Shown piece by piece: positions 12,259 through 26,762 of a stretch of 64,000 nucleotides of DNA; the first letter of the stretch is position 1, and each line of letters starts with the position of its first letter. Both the position numbers and the translations under genes were made by a program. Origin of the DNA: Xiphias gladius (lineage: Eukaryota; Chordata; Actinopteri; Istiophoriformes; Xiphiidae). The notes beneath the pieces are model-generated. The model had not been told where the DNA came from. It saw nothing but the letters and a program-made list of their open reading frames with translations, and did no database searches. Where the stretch lies: assembly GCF_016859285.1 (NCBI RefSeq), contig NC_053418.1, forward strand, positions 3,403,521-3,467,520, given 5' to 3'.

Positions 12259-14164
12259 ATTAATACAGCACTTCAACCAATCTTCTAATATGTCTTAACT
12301 GTCACTGTTGTGATCTTAGAATGTTTTAATTTCCCTGTATCCATGAAAAGCAGCTTGTAACTTTGTTTTTAAAGTATAAATTCAGTTCATCATTGATAAT
12401 GAAAGTTAATTTTTTACCTTATAAACAGTAATTTGACAAGAAAAGAATCTTAACTCAAGGTCAACTTCAAAGCTAGGAGGACCTCTGTCAGATTTATCAT
12501 TATTATATAGTATTAGACAAGCTTACTATGCATTGGAAATGTGGTAATGGCCACAAAAAGCCTGATGTTCCACCACTTCTGCTTTAGCAACCTGATGTCA
12601 TGAAGGAAGTCAGAGGTTCTCTCGTTGCATAACACCAAAGAGGGCGCATAAGGAGGACAGCCGACCGCAATTACCAGCCGAAGTCAGCAGTTTTTTTTTT
12701 CCCCAGACATGTTTATCGTTTAAATGTGTACTGTTGAACAACACATAACGATGTCATATATCAAGGACAAGTACAGCTGCAAAATTGACACAAGTGGACA
12801 ATACAAAGACCTCAAAGAGGCAGTATTTTGCAAAATAGCAACAGACCTGCTCATTTCTTATTTAACATAAAACATAAACTGCCTATGAATATAAATACCC
12901 AGGTAAAAAAAAAAAAAAAAAAAATACTACCAAGATAACTTTCAGTGTATTTAAAGTCTAATGATTTTTGTCAGTGGAAAGTTACATTAATAAGATTAGC
13001 TGAGTGGTTCTGATGAAGAGTGCAGGCAATGCTTACACCAGGCAGGGGAAACTCAAATGGGTTTAAGAGATTAGCTGCAGGGGTCAGGCAGGCTGGATTG
13101 TGTAATGTGTGTTCAGACAGGAACACAGTCTGAGGTTTATTTTGTCTCACCTCCTTTGGCTTTATGTCTTTTTTTTATTTTATTTTATTGCTCTTGTAGA
13201 TATTCTTCTAGAGAGAAAGTGATTTTAACTCCAATGGCTTTCGACACGGCTGTATGCGAAATGGCTGCATGAAATGTGGAGGCTATTTCTTTGAATCAAA
13301 AGGATTTTGAGGTCAGTGGAGGTGTATTTTTTTTTCCCCCGCAGAGGATGAAACTGTTTGCTCTCTATTTTCCGGTAGTGAGCTTTGTAAGCTGCAGACT
13401 AAATAGCTATGAGGTCATGATCGTTTTGTGAACAGGAAAGTCTCACTCTCCGAAGGCTTTCAAGGTCAGCAGCATGCACCGCCAAGTACATCCACTAGGA
13501 AATGTAACTTTTAACACATTACCTTATAGCATGACCACCATTTTAATCCTGAAGTCCAGTTATTGGCTCTATTCTCCACCTCCTGCTATACAAGCCAAGT
13601 TAGTACAGTACCTAAAAGTACCTGTACAAATTGTACAAGTTCTGAGAGTGTGTCAATAGGCCTGTACCATCTTGTGGAATGTTGTGGAGAACAAACAAAT
13701 TGGTACCATTTTTTTTTTCCTTTAAACTGGCTGCTGACGTAATTTCTTGGTAAGATCCTCCAGGTCAAGTTTCGTTCACTCAGTACCAACTGTGACTTCT
13801 ACAAAGGCTCCGACAGCCCTATCAAACATTCACTTCAAACTGGAAGCCGGACACTGCAAAAGACACCTTGGCTTTTCTCAGCAACGTGGTGCGATCTGCG
13901 ATTGTGGGTTAAGAAATATTTTAATTAATGACTCAGCTTAAACTCTTTATATGTTCCAAAATGGCTATGTGTCTTCTACCAGCTCTCACTGGTACCAACA
14001 AATCTCTGAAAAGGTGCAAATGTCTTAAAACCTAACTTGGCCAACTAAAATGGTTTTTGTTTGGACATTTGTTTTAGAATTTTAGCTCAGAAAAAAAGAA
14101 CCTGACTTTCAGAAAAACCAGATTGGAGTTGAAACTTCTGATAGATCACTATGGTGATGAAGGA

Positions 14165-14452
14165 AATAAAGCTGAAACAACTGATAAATAATTAGTCAGT
14201 CAACTGACAGAAAATTAATCGGTAACTATTCTGAAAACTGATCTAAGTAATTTTTTCTAGCAAAGAAGCTAAAGATTTATTGGTTGCAGCTTCTCACTAA
14301 ATATCTTGGATTTATAAACTGTTGTTATGTTAAAAACTATTTGAGATACTATTTTCAGACTTTTGATAAACCAAATTATTAAATCAGTTGATTTAGGAAA
14401 CAACTGCTAGATTAGTGAATAATGAAAATAATTGTTAGTTGCAGTCCTAGTA
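14165..14452 (+). mobile_element. Degraded hAT-like non-autonomous element
   Basis: It starts AAAGCTGAAACAACTGATAA, includes GACAGAAAATTAATCGGTAA, and ends GAATAATGAAAATAATTG and TTGCAGTCCTAG. It is a near full-length member of the family, with no coding capacity. Confidence 0.65.
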
Positions 14453-17400
14453 GGTAATTCAATTGATTTTACTTTACATGAACAACGATTACCCTTTTGC
14501 TGGCAAAATGATCGTATTTTATAGTTTTCTATGATTCATTTCCAGCTCCATGATTTATTATGCCCGGTAAGGCAGTCCTAACAGTCAAGTAACGGCAAAA
14601 TGTGAGCAAAAAAATAACCTCAGAAATGCGTCACTGTCTACAGAAAACAGTGTCCTGTTACATGATGCTAGGTTTTATGTGTGATATTTATAATGCATCC
14701 ATCACAGCTGCTGCAGAGCACCGTTTAACTGCTCAACTCAGTGCCGTCCCTTACGAGAGTGACACACTGGACAAATGTATAGAGGCTGCCAGACTATTCA
14801 AGTATTCCAGCACACGCCGGAGCAGAAACAGAGGCAGAGAAACTTGTGAATGGGACCATTGAATAGACTCTGCCACCGTGCTCCCTGCTTCAACCACCAC
14901 AGGACACAGCTCAATATCGGAGCTTTTTTCCCCAACATGAAACATGCAAATACACAGATTTATCAAAAAATATCCGAACATAAAACAGCAGACAAAAATA
15001 CAGTTTGCATTTGTCAATATAACAACAAATTCCTCTACATTTACTGTACCTTTCTTCTGCAGCTATGGCACACCAATCAACAGAACACAGTACAGGTCAA
15101 GCTTCTAACACACAGAGGAACTCTTTGAAAACACGTCCTTCTGGACCCTTAAAGCCAACAAAAACACCACTGTGTCCTGTGTTATCACCAGATTACAGCA
15201 GATCAGATCAGATGACGGGTTAACAAGAACAAAGAGGCACAGCCTGGCCAATCAAATTTCATTTCCCACCCAACATTAGAAAAAGCCTGGCTACAGGGCC
15301 GGCCAATCAGGAGGCGCCGTCCTGTGTTAGACACATGGTGAGAAAAACGGACACAAAAATAATCCGCAGAGGAAAAGTGAGGAAAGCATCAAAAACAAAG
15401 CGAGGTAACCGTGGAAACCAGCGTGGCGGCAGCAGTAAGAGGAAAGAAGAGGCACACACAAAAATGGCTACAGACTGTGCATTTATGTCAATCTTTACCT
15501 ATACAGTGGGCTTTTACTTTTATCTCTTTCTTTCTTTACCACCAACTCAATACCTGTCGCCATGTGAACCTGAACACTTATAAAACATTTTTTTCTTATG
15601 ATTTCTTAGTCTGTCTGGCTCTTCTACTATAAACCCTTATAAAATCAGTTAGACCAATTACCACAAATTCCCTCCCCTGCTTTCACAGTCGCCAATTTCT
15701 CATACTCATTAGCTTTTAGTACTATTTCTGGATGCGATTAAATGTTCATTAAAATTCGATGGTGTGTGAATTTCGCAATTAACCTCAACATGCTCCTCTC
15801 AAATCTTGTCGAATAAGCATGTAAAGTTAGCACATAACGGAACGATATTCAAATTCTGGAAAGTTAATTTCTTTTTGTAGCATAGCATCATCAGTGTGTT
15901 GTCAAAAAAGCTGGAGATCAAGAATTTTACTTGGGCATTAGCTTCAGCTGATTATGTATTAACCAATGCTGCAGTGGGAAATCTTTTAAATTAATAATGG
16001 ATCAAAAGACTAAATGTTACGTGAAAGGAGATCATTGCAGTGACAAACAAACAGATGATTATCTACCGACTTTTGCAGCTCCCCTCAGCGCTGCAGAGCA
16101 TTTTAGCATCTTTCAGCTCATTGTTTCGGTGTTTAGCACCTGCAAATTTACCGTTTTTGTCAACTCTTCCCACTCTCACCAACTGGCACACAACTCTGTC
16201 AGTGTTGTGTTCACAGCTTGTTGCACTGTCCCTAAAGTGGACAAACAGGAAAAAACAAAACAACTGTTGCTGCTTTAAGAGCATCCCTGGTATTTACTAG
16301 AACAAAATGGGACAAATTACAGGTAATTCAAGAGGGAAAGTTATAACATCCAAACCAAACCACATGCTACTCATTTTACTAATTCTTGTTGGTTAGTAAA
16401 AGACAACCCGTCATTGGCCTATTCCCCTCCATGCTGTTGATCATGGACAGGACAGAGCCACAGAGAGGAAGAGAAAAAGAAAAAAAAAAAAAAAAAAAAA
16501 AAAGAGAGAAATGCCACCAGGGTTTTCTATCCGTGCCAATACTCTAACAGCTGGGGATTCATTGTAGGTTCTTGTAAGAGCCAATTAGCGGTGACTTTTC
16601 TCCACAAACAAATCCGTAATGGGACTTGGAAAACCCACATTACTGTACTATATGCTGTGGGTTTAGAAAGCAGGTTGGGAAACTGACCAATTTATGAAAT
16701 ATTGAGGAAAAAGGAAAACAAAGCCCTAACAAATAGGATGTCCTCCCTCTTATGTCATCAGGGCTGCACTTCCAGGAATAAGTCTTGGGGTGGGGGGGGC
16801 ATCCGAGTGAAGGCGCACCCTCGGCAGGCGGAGACAAACGACACAGCCTGAGGAGACGGCAATTACGATGATGGATCTAATCCACACTCACAGTGGGACT
16901 GAGTGTGGATTATTGAATTCAGTGAGTGTTTATTGACTGCAGTCTTGTGACCATTTGTACAACACTGGCAGGGGACAACTTTTTTACAACTTTTTTTTTT
17001 TTTAATCACTGTAAAAGCCAACATAGCCAAACACCATAAAAAGGGCAGTAAGTAAAATTTATATTGCCTAGCGGCAGATAATGACCATAATTTATTTTTG
17101 GACAAACAAGGAGGAAGAAGACTAAACAAGCAGCTGAGATTTTCTACCACTATAACTCACATTCTAAATCATTTTCTCTTCTAGGGTAAGAAAAGTCCCC
17201 ATTATTCTCCATTAATCAGTACATTCACATTGCTAATGGTACAGTATTACCCTCTCTATTTGACGTGTCTGTTAGATCTAGTTTCCATTTCTCACTGATT
17301 CTAATTGTTAAATGTGTCTTAGCTGTTTGCGTTACTGTAACTCAGGGGAATTGGAGGCATGAGGCGATAGGTCAGAAATGACCTGATATACTCCACCAGC

Positions 17401-18022
17401 CGTTGGATTTTTTTTAAACAGTTTTAAATATCCACATCATGACGACAACCCTGAAGTAAATAAAATTAAAATAAATAAAATGAATAACAAAAACTACCCT
17501 TATATCCCTTTTCTGTTTATTAACAGCCAAAATAAAACAACTCAAAAACCTATATTCTGTTGTGGAGGCAGAAAATAATTAAAAGCCAAAATTCACTGTC
17601 TGCCATCTTCATAATATATTGCCGACGTGACTCTTTCTAACAATACTGACTTCAACTTTTTCTGTATGTTTGGTACATAGGGTTAGGGGTAGGGTCAAAA
17701 ATGTGTCTTGGCATTTAGGTTAAAACTAAACTGAAATTTGATCGAGTGCGGATGTTTTCTTGTTTGAAAGAGAAGAAAACTTATGTAGGTTCAACAATAC
17801 CAGCCAAAGATCACAGACATTTGTGCCGCTTGTGGGTTTTTTGTATCCCATCCTGCTTTCAATGCCGAGGATATAAGCCGCTGAACACAAACACCACTGT
17901 CGCTGCAAACAAATTTTTTTCGTCTATCCTCTGTTCTGACTGTCTCTGTTTCTCTCTCGTCTCCTGCACGATTGGCACTGCCTATATCTGTCTGGTTCTG
18001 GAGTTACAGGCTCAGTGCTCCA

Positions 18023-18032
18023 TGTGAGAGAG

Positions 18033-18104
<72 letters not shown>

Positions 18105-18105
18105 G
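18023..18105. repeat. GT microsatellite with GA flanks
   Basis: A long GT run (about 33 units) bounded on both sides by short GAGAGA stretches, in rusc2 intron 1. Confidence 0.95.
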
Positions 18106-18799
18106 CTAACCGAATGAAAGAGCTTTTGTTTGTTGCACACATTCACCATCTCACGGCGGCGTCATCTAAAGCCACACAAAAAGAGTGGAAGAAGTAAAAA
18201 GAAGGAACGCAGAAACTGAACCACCGTGAAGGTGTCTTTAGATTTTAGAGCTGTCTCACAACACTGCCTACAACTTGTTAAGCAGTTGTTCTCTGTCTAA
18301 CCAGGAAGATACAATATGTCGAAAAATCTAGACAGATAAGTGAGGGAGAAAAGTAGGAAACAACCAGGAAATGACCCCATCTCATGGTACACTGAGCCCT
18401 GTATTCAGCCCTGAAATTTCCCACCAACACCAGCCAAGTACTCCGGGTCGACTGTCAAAAAAAAAGACATTGTGTCTTTTTAACTGCAGGTTAAAAGCCA
18501 TGCCGTGTTTTCAAGTTAACTTAAGGAATTTATCCTATGCATTAATGACAATTTAGGACATCTCAGATGCAATTTGTCAGACTCAGCTTTACATTATCAA
18601 ACTTGGTTTATCTTTCATGAGTCTGAGCTGTGCTCTGTGTCTTTCAGCCGTACTTTAAGCTGAATCCTTACATCAGCTTCCTACTTAACTAATGGTGGCA
18701 TGCATGTTGTTGGGTTAGCATTAATCTCAAAGAACAGCCGAGGCTAACAGGAATTTGCTCATTAGATTCTTAGTTATCCGATCATGGAGTGAGGCATTC

Positions 18800-18970
18800 G
18801 ACAGGAACTTCTGACCTCTTGGTGCCACTAGATGAAAATTCACCAGAATAACGGTGATAAATGTTCTGGGGACCGTGAATGTCTGGACCAAATTTCATGG
18901 CAAAACATCCAATAGTTGTTGTCTGGGCCGAACTACAGACAGACTGATGTTACCATATCCAAAGCTATGC
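18800..18970 (+). repeat. Dispersed fish repeat (ACCAAATTTCATGGCAA family)
   Basis: The block GAATGTCTGGACCAAATTTC followed by ATGGCAAAACATCCAATAGTTGTTG matches the units at about 58.69-59.15 kb in this window. It is a short, diverged member. Boundaries are approximate. Confidence 0.55.
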
Positions 18971-21609
18971 CGCTAGTATGACTAAAAAAATAAATTTAAA
19001 AAAAGCGATTATTAGCATCAAAAATGTGTTTGCTGTAGCAGGCACATGCCCACTTGGTCCACGTGGATTCATGTGGAAACCATAAATCTGAAGTTATACC
19101 ACATACAGACTGACCTCATGGGTATATTCAGAACAAATGTCTTCCAGTCTGCGTCCCTGAAAAGTTCAGTGGCTTCCACTTCCTGTCTGCTCTAAACAAT
19201 GAAAACCACCATAAGTCACTGAAAAAGCCGCCGCACTTTCATCTAGTGCTCCACTGTGCTTTTTAAGTGACTTAACATCAAATCCACTTTTTAAGTTAGT
19301 AAATTAAACTTTATTACACTTATTTTCCTTTTTCCATGGTTCATATATATTTCTTGAATTTGCAAAGCGGGCGTGTTCAAGGTAAAACAGGGTGTATCTA
19401 TGGTATTTTCCACTGTGATTATGTATTATCCTCTACTGGACGCCCTGAAGTTGAGGAACAACCCAGGTGGCACTGAATATGCTGGTGTGAACTGATGTAC
19501 ACACACTCGTTGATACAGCAAAATGTGAAGCCTTATTGATCCTTGTAGGGAAACGCTCTTTGCCTCCACCACAGGCCAAGGGTCCAAGGCCAATAATGCA
19601 TCATCCCCGAAGCTGATTCTTTAAATGTGCTATATCAAGTATTTTAACATCAATAAACTACCACAATAATGTTGAGTCATTAGTGAAACTGAACTATTGA
19701 TTACTAGCCTATGCCGACCTCTACGCTGTACTTCACATAGTGAGAAACCAGGTTTGCATAGGTGGGAAGTGTTCTGAATTTTCCTGCAGATTAAAATGAG
19801 CGGAAGAGAATCCCAGATTCTTGTTAAGTTAGACCTCAGAAAGAGAATAACTTCCAAAATGTTCATCTGTTCAGTGAAACCAAGACAAATCCCACACAAC
19901 ATCCAGGGAAAGAGGTATTTGTTTTGAGAGTAACAAATGAATCCAATAGATACATTTTCTCTACATTATTGTTTGGTAATCACACGTAAATTTCACCTAA
20001 AATGGCACATAGTCCACCTAAAATTAGTTTAACCTCAAAGTAAGTCAGACTTCATGCATGATGCCACATGAGCACAAGCAGCATAAACACACAAGTCAAT
20101 CCCTTGAACTACCTGTGCTTTCTCAGGGAGTTCTAAAGATGAACACAGGGCCTTGATCCCAGCTTCCCCAAGGGCTGACTGACAGTTTCGCCTTTTTCTC
20201 TGCCTGATCTTGGAAGAGCTTAGAGACTCTTGCGTAACGGCCGACCGGCTTGTTGCCACCGCTGACATTCCTCCGCAGCGGGAGGAATGTGGCAGGCAGC
20301 AGCTGACTGCTTAAAATGAAAATGAGGGATTTTACAGCAGTTTAGCTTGTAAATTTTACAAGAAATTATGCAGAGTCTTCTGCATACATGATAGCATTTC
20401 CAATCTGCAGTAACAGGCAACCGATTGTTGATAATGGTCTCCGCGGTATAGATATGATTTCAGTGTGTTTTCTGTAAACCCAGCTGCAAACCAAACTGCA
20501 CTTTAGGGACCCCAAATTTGTGAATTTTAATTTTGAAGCATTACCTGCTTTATGTCACATAATTTTCCCTCCCCAAATTAACTGCAAAAGTTGATAGGCA
20601 TCAACACTGGGAAGCATCAATAAGTATTTATACTGCCGTTGTTGAGGGTAAAATCTCCAAAATGTAAAATTTTCAGGATCTTAGAAAAGCAGCAATGTCG
20701 TAAGATTTATGATGATATATTTTGGCATTATCCAGTGCAATTTGGAAAGGTTAGATGAGGCATCGAGGTTGGTATTTCGGGCTTCAGGAATGGACTTCTT
20801 GCTGAAACTCGTTGCCAAAATATGTCCTGAAATACAGCTTTTTTTTTTGATCCATAGACCTTTTTTGACGTCGACATTTGGACTTGTCACAGTAGGAAAT
20901 GCACAGGTGTTACTACTAACGTTAACGACGGCTCCACTCTATTCAAGTTTCCCAGTGAGCCATGACAATGTGACAGTGAGCCAGCATCCAAAGTACCTGG
21001 GCCCTAAAACCAAGGCAGCTGAATGGAATTCATCCGTCATTAATTTTAATATTTATGGGCCTAGGGCCACATTAAAAAAAATTGATAAAATAAATGCTCC
21101 GATTAATCGCGATTTTTATTATAACGATCCAATATTGATTCTTACAACCGAGAGATCACATCTGTGGGAGGGACAGACTGAAAAATGGACTCTTCCCACT
21201 AATCTGAGCTGGGTTTGTGTTTTTTGAAGAGATCATCTCTGGCTACCAGATATGAAACCGTGGAAGTCGAGAGGCCAGTGTGTGGATTGTACTTTATTCA
21301 GTCTGTCCCTGCCGTTCAGTTAACACTCGCTAGCAGCTGTCTACAGACATCAGGCTGGTGTCTTGTCAGCTCAAACAGTTCGGAAGAATTAGCGAGCACA
21401 CTTTTGTGTCAGTTTGTGTCCTGTCTGTGCTCAAAGTAAATCATTAAAGTGGATGTTTGCACTTACTTGAATCATCTGCTACTGAAAGCCCAAGTGTAGC
21501 TTTATGGGATAGCATGTATTCTTTAAAAATTGCATAATGATGACGCCCTTGTAAGTGGTGCAGGTCTTTTACGCACACGTAGGCCCAAAAAATACTGATT
21601 GGATTTGTT

Positions 21610-22197
21610 TGTCAGTCAGATCTTTAGGACAGACTGTCCTCACTGTTATTTGCAAGTGATCAGATCGGATTCTTGTGTCCACACATCAACAATCTATCTG
21701 CAAGGGTTGCTGTGGTAACAATGTAGGCACAGTTACGCTGGCGACATGACTCTCCAATATGGAAGCATGAGAAATGGAGGTCCATCATCTCGCCCTCCAA
21801 ACAATCGCGTTGTCAAGTCGCGGTGCGTATGTCCTCCCATCGTTGTCCTCCGTAGTGCCAAAAAAAGAAAACAGAGCAAACTCTCTGATAGCGCTCTGCT
21901 AGAAGCAGTATGGATTCTGCTCGCTCAGTCACGCTGGATTTGAAATTGTCATTGTGTGTTGCGTTGCAGGTGACGCAAAACACACATCTGATTTGAGCGG
22001 TCAGTGTCTGTACTGAGACACATCTGTCGAAATCTGACTGAAATCGCATTTCAAACCCCCTCCAAATGTGGTTTAGACCCGATTTGCAAAAATCACATTT
22101 CATGTGGTTTTTTTGGTGTCCAGACTTTTCTTAAATCAATCCGGATACAATCTGGATATGTCAAAACACAGATTTGGGCTGTCAGTCTGAATAAGGC
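21610..22197 (+). mobile_element. Probable non-autonomous DNA transposon relic
   Basis: The left part (GACAGACTGTCC, then AGATCGGATTCTTGTGTCCA) is roughly an inverted copy of the right part (TGTCCAGAC, then GGATACAATCTGG, ending GCTGTCAGTCTGAATAAGGCC). This gives long imperfect inverted ends of about 80-100 bases around a 400-base non-coding interior with no transposase. The exact ends and target duplication were not resolved. Confidence 0.4.
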
Positions 22198-22839
22198 CAA
22201 AAAACATCACAAGACCATTGTCTCAATTCTAAAGCTGCAGTTCTCTTCCTCCAGCCATCACATCTCTCTTTCGACCCCCTTCCTTCTCATACTGTGCTGA
22301 CTCTGTCCTCCTCGATGTTCTACTCTTTCTCTGGTCCAGATTCAAGTGCGTCTCACTCTCTTTGCTGCCTTCTTTCGATCCATCATGCATTCCCCTCTTT
22401 TCTCCCACCCACCCCCTTCGGCTTCACTACATCCCTGCTCCCCTACGCTCTCTGCTTCTTTTCCATCCACTCGGTGCACTGCAGTATAATACGTCTTTCC
22501 TTTACCCACTTCTGCCTTTCTAATCCTCTGCCTCCCTCTCTCCTTCCATCTCTCGCTCTTTCTCACCTCCCATGGTGCTGCACAGGCAAATGTCCAACCA
22601 AGACGGACTATAGATTGTTTCAGCCGGATCGCCTCACAGTCCCACAGTGCTTTTAAGTGTAGATGGCCACAGTAGAACTCACAGCCCAATTCCCTGTCAG
22701 TGTTTGTAAGAAGGATTATACTGTCATTACTGTAATTCTTCCACGTCTACCTTTCAAAATTTGCAAGAGAAACAAGTATAAGAGAGAAAACTTGCAAGGT
22801 TGTGGGATTTTTCTTAGCACCTTGACATTAATCCTTGTA

Positions 22840-22960
22840 CGCCACAAATGCAATTACAGGTTAAACGGCTTTCTCAAGGGCAACTAAATGCTATTTACAC
22901 AGGAAGCCGAAAGGAGTTTTAACCCCGCCAACCTTCTGGTCACAGGCTGCGTTTGACCGA
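22840..22960 (+). repeat. Dispersed repeat related to 25830-25940
   Basis: It shares the order CTCAAGGGCAACTAAATGCT, ATTTACA, AACCTTCTGGTCACAG and ATTTCAGG with a segment 3 kb downstream. It resembles the teleost repeat that contains a tGCCTTGCTCAAGGGC-type motif. Confidence 0.5.
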
Positions 22961-23704
22961 CAAAATATTTCAGGACGGGATTATGGATGCAATTATCCCC
23001 AATTTATAGTAAAAATAGTGAGTCATTGTCTGCCTCCAAATTACAAAATAATATTACAGTTTTTTCTGCAAAGAAATATGCCACTTAATGTACTTTTTTT
23101 TTTGCAGGTCACTATTTCAAGAGTCCTTATATGTTGATCGCACCATCCTCTTGCATTGTATATTAGCTTGTGCTAACTTACTGTACCACACCCACAGTAT
23201 CAGTTATGTTGTAACTGTAGTGTGTCGACCAGAAGTGCTTCTGTGAAATGGAGGCACCATTTGCTCTTAAGATGAACTGGAACAATAAACTGCCGTGACT
23301 GAGTGACATGTATCTTACAGAATAGGAAATAATCGGACCTGGCGAAATGGATGAAATCAAAATTACGATTTTAATAAAAGGATATTTTCCACAATCAAAA
23401 TTTATACATAAAATGGCAAATATATACAAAACATATACAATATCACATGTAACATAACTAAACTGATGTTCAAATAAATAAACTGTGCTTCATGGCTACG
23501 TATTACACGAGTCAGAAACTATTTATACTGTGTGTGTAAAACTAACACAATTTCTTATTTTGGCAGTATGACTTGTCAAAGTAGGAAAAAAACCACAGGC
23601 ACAACGCATAACACTAATAATGGCTCCATTCCATTTAGCTGTGCCAGTTAGCCATATCAGTGAGCCATCACACACAGAACACCAAGGCCCTGGAATCGGC
23701 ATGC

Positions 23705-23990
23705 CTAAATGGACAACTAATGGTGATTTTCAGTACTGAATAATCATTTGACTCTTTTCCCAATCAACAGATAAGTCATTTAATCTACACAATGTCTGAA
23801 AAAGTGAAACATGCCCATCACTCAAGATAAGGTATCTAAAATTTGTCCATTCAAGAGACCAAAATCTTAAAAAGTAAAATAAATCCTGGCCGAAATCAGA
23901 GATTATTTGGTATTTTTGCTCGGTAAAAGGACTTAAACAATTAAATCACAGCAACTAATTGATTAATCAACTCTTAATCAAACTGTGTCT
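23705..23990 (-). mobile_element. Degraded hAT-like non-autonomous element, inverted
   Basis: On the minus strand it shows the TTAATCAATTAGTTGCTGTGA left end, TGTGTAGATTAAATGACTTA, and an AATCACCATTAGTTGTCC right end. It is strongly diverged. Confidence 0.5.
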
Positions 23991-24528
23991 CGGAGGAAAG
24001 GTCTATCATTGGGTGAGCCTTACCTCTACTCCTCTAAATGTTAGAGTATTAATCTCTTAATCCATCTGAATGTTTCTGCCAATAACTCTGGAACTGCAAA
24101 GGCAGCAGAGAATCAGAGTCTGTGGAGCCAAATAATGAGGAACCACTGACGCATAAAGTTCAACTCGATGCTTGAGGGATTTTATATTTTTATGATGGTG
24201 GACTGTAATCCTAACATAAAATATAAAAAGAAATATAAAAATAAAACTTTTTGAGCCGAACTTTAGCACATTTGCTGTAGCTGCTGAGGAAACGTATTAC
24301 CTGTCTCTTCTTCCATATTTCCACCCCGATTCGGCAAGGTGAGCCATCAGTCATCGTGTAATTACCAGACTGCCGTTCACTGACACACAACAGCACAGAG
24401 AAAACATCCACGGTATATTGATAGTGTCCCGGCAGCTCTCGGTGATCTTTCACAGTCAGACAAATGAGCCCAAAAATACTGAGCAGGTCAGGCAACGTTC
24501 ATCTGTTTCCGCCATAAACACACGCGCA

Positions 24529-24530
<2 letters not shown>

Positions 24531-24592
<62 letters not shown>
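24531..24592. repeat. CA dinucleotide microsatellite
   Basis: About 31 uninterrupted CA units in rusc2 intron 1. Confidence 0.97.
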
Positions 24593-24593
<1 letters not shown>

Positions 24594-25339
24594 CTTTCCT
24601 AAACAGTGGTTTGGGCGCCTTGAAACCAGTGAAGCATTGCAAGCCGAGAGCCATGAAAGGAACAGAACTACCATAACAAGCTAGAGGGTGAAACCTGTGT
24701 ATGTCTGTGTCTGGGACTCAAATGTCTCAGAGGGCGCGGGTGCACATCCACCATTCACATCGTCGTTTTTCTTTTAGAAACAGAAATTATGGCCACGTTC
24801 TTACACTTGAACTCAGAATCACACAGCCAACAGTGGAATAAATATTCAGTTTTTTCAGTTTCAGTCAGAAGTAAAAGTGAGTAAGTATTAGCGGCAAAAT
24901 GTACTCAAATTTTTAAAATATACAAATCTTCCTCAAGCCGACTGTTATCTGCCGATTATATCCTTTTACTGTCACTCAGAATCATACGGCCGGTGGTGGA
25001 AAAAGTTTTCAGGTGTTTTTCTTACAATAAGTAAATATAGAAACACCTCGGTACAGAAGTATTATCAGCAAAATGTGCTAAATGTACATAATCTCAAAAG
25101 TAAAACTACTTGTCATGCACTATTGCCCCTTTGAGAGTGCTGCCTTTTTATGTACATCACTGGATTATTATTATTACTGATGCACTAATATGCAACATTT
25201 CAATGTTTTCAACTATATACCCTTGCGTAGTATAATCTATAGCAATGCATCGTGTTTTATAAAACCATCATTTACTCTGTAAAATCTTAATCTTAAGCCT
25301 CTGGAATGTTCTGATTTAATGCTTTTCTTTGTCGTACAA

Positions 25340-25536
25340 CATTGTAAACCAAATTTCTTTGGGTTTTGGTCTACTGGTGAGACAAAAAACATTTGAAGCC
25401 CCTCTGCTCCGGAAAACTATGACTGGCATATTCATTATTTTTGGACATTTTATAGAAGAAACAACTAATCGATTAATCGAGAAAACAATCAACAGATTGA
25501 TCAATAAAGAATATAATTATTAATTGCAGCCCTGCA
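25340..25536 (+). mobile_element. Degraded hAT-like non-autonomous element, right part
   Basis: It contains TTTCTTTGGGTTTTGGTCTA and ACTAATCGATTAATCGAGAA, and ends AATTGCAGCCCTGC. This is the right half of the same family. Confidence 0.65.
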
Positions 25537-25829
25537 TATTTCAATCTGAATCTGAAGTACAAGTATGGAGTAACATAAATAGAAAAACTAAGCTACCTCT
25601 GTACTTAGGTTCAGTACTTGAGTAAACCCTCTTTGTTAGTTTAGCACAACTGCCAACATCCTAGAAGCAAAAGGGCTTCAAGTAATCCATCGTCTTTACT
25701 CTGACTGGAAACACTAGAAGGATCCTGATCAGCATCACAAGGTGGCTCATGTTGAGGACTGATTTGCATGGATTTGAGCTCTTTCACAGCCCTTCAAGAA
25801 TTTGATTTTTCAGCTTAAACACAGTAGCT

Positions 25830-25940
25830 GCTGGAGGTTAAGTGCCTTGCTCATGAGCAACTAGATGCTATTTACAAAAGAGTTGAGCCAGCAAACCTTC
25901 TGGTCACAGACTCAGCTTTGAAACACAATTGATTTCAGGC
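25830..25940 (+). repeat. Dispersed repeat related to 22840-22960
   Basis: It contains AGTGCCTTGCTCATGAGCAA, CTAGATGCTATTTACA and AACCTTCTGGTCACAGACTC, in the same order as the upstream copy. Confidence 0.5.
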
Positions 25941-26762
25941 AATTATCATAACTTACATTAAGATAAAGGTGCCTTTCCTGCTTTTCCCCCTCTAAATAAA
26001 TACTTAACCTACAAATAAATATAATTTGGTGGACAAAGTTTAGTAAACCACTTTTTTAAATGTCATGGTTGCAGATATTTATAGCTTGAATGGCCTCAGT
26101 GGGAATAGGATGGCCCAAGCTCTGAGTTTTTTTGAGTTTGAAGCGTGTCAATAATAGAAAGTATCGACAAAAAAAAAAAAAAGAAAAAAGGTTTCGGGAT
26201 GTTGGAATGCCTTGAAAAGTTCTCAAAATAATTTAGTTGTTGAAATGTAATCTCTCAACACTGGACAACCTTCAAAACAAGCCAACCAAAGAAGTTAGGT
26301 GACACTTTTTTCAGCGACTGCAGCTGCGGATAACAGTTTTGAAACGCTCTGTTCAGGGAAACTAGATAACACATGACGGGACCTGCATGATATCTGCATA
26401 CAGTTCTTTTACAAATCTGAGATACTCACGGGATAGATTAAACGACAGCAAACACTGACACATATCAAAAACACACTCATGGACACACAGAGAAACTATG
26501 CACGTCCGGCCTCCGCCGGCCCTCGATTACATTACATAACACGAAGAGACACATTCCAAGATCGGGAAGAGCAGGTGAACACTGAGAGCAGGCACGTCGC
26601 CGAACACACAGAATCAGTCGTGGTTTTTAAAAAAATAAAAAAATAAAAAAATGCATGACCGCAATGCCGAGGCTTTAAACTTGTAATGGCCTCATGATTA
26701 GCTTAGTAGTCACACGTCCTTTCACACTGCTGCTATGTTTCACTATGAATTGAACTGCTCTC

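Noticed and set aside
20709-21227. 172-codon plus-strand frame
   Set aside because: It lies in rusc2 intron 1 and overlaps TTAATCGCGATTT-type repeat sequence. No recognisable domain, no splice support.
22294-22689. 120- and 115-codon frames on both strands
   Set aside because: CT-rich low-complexity sequence without splice sites or recognisable protein features.
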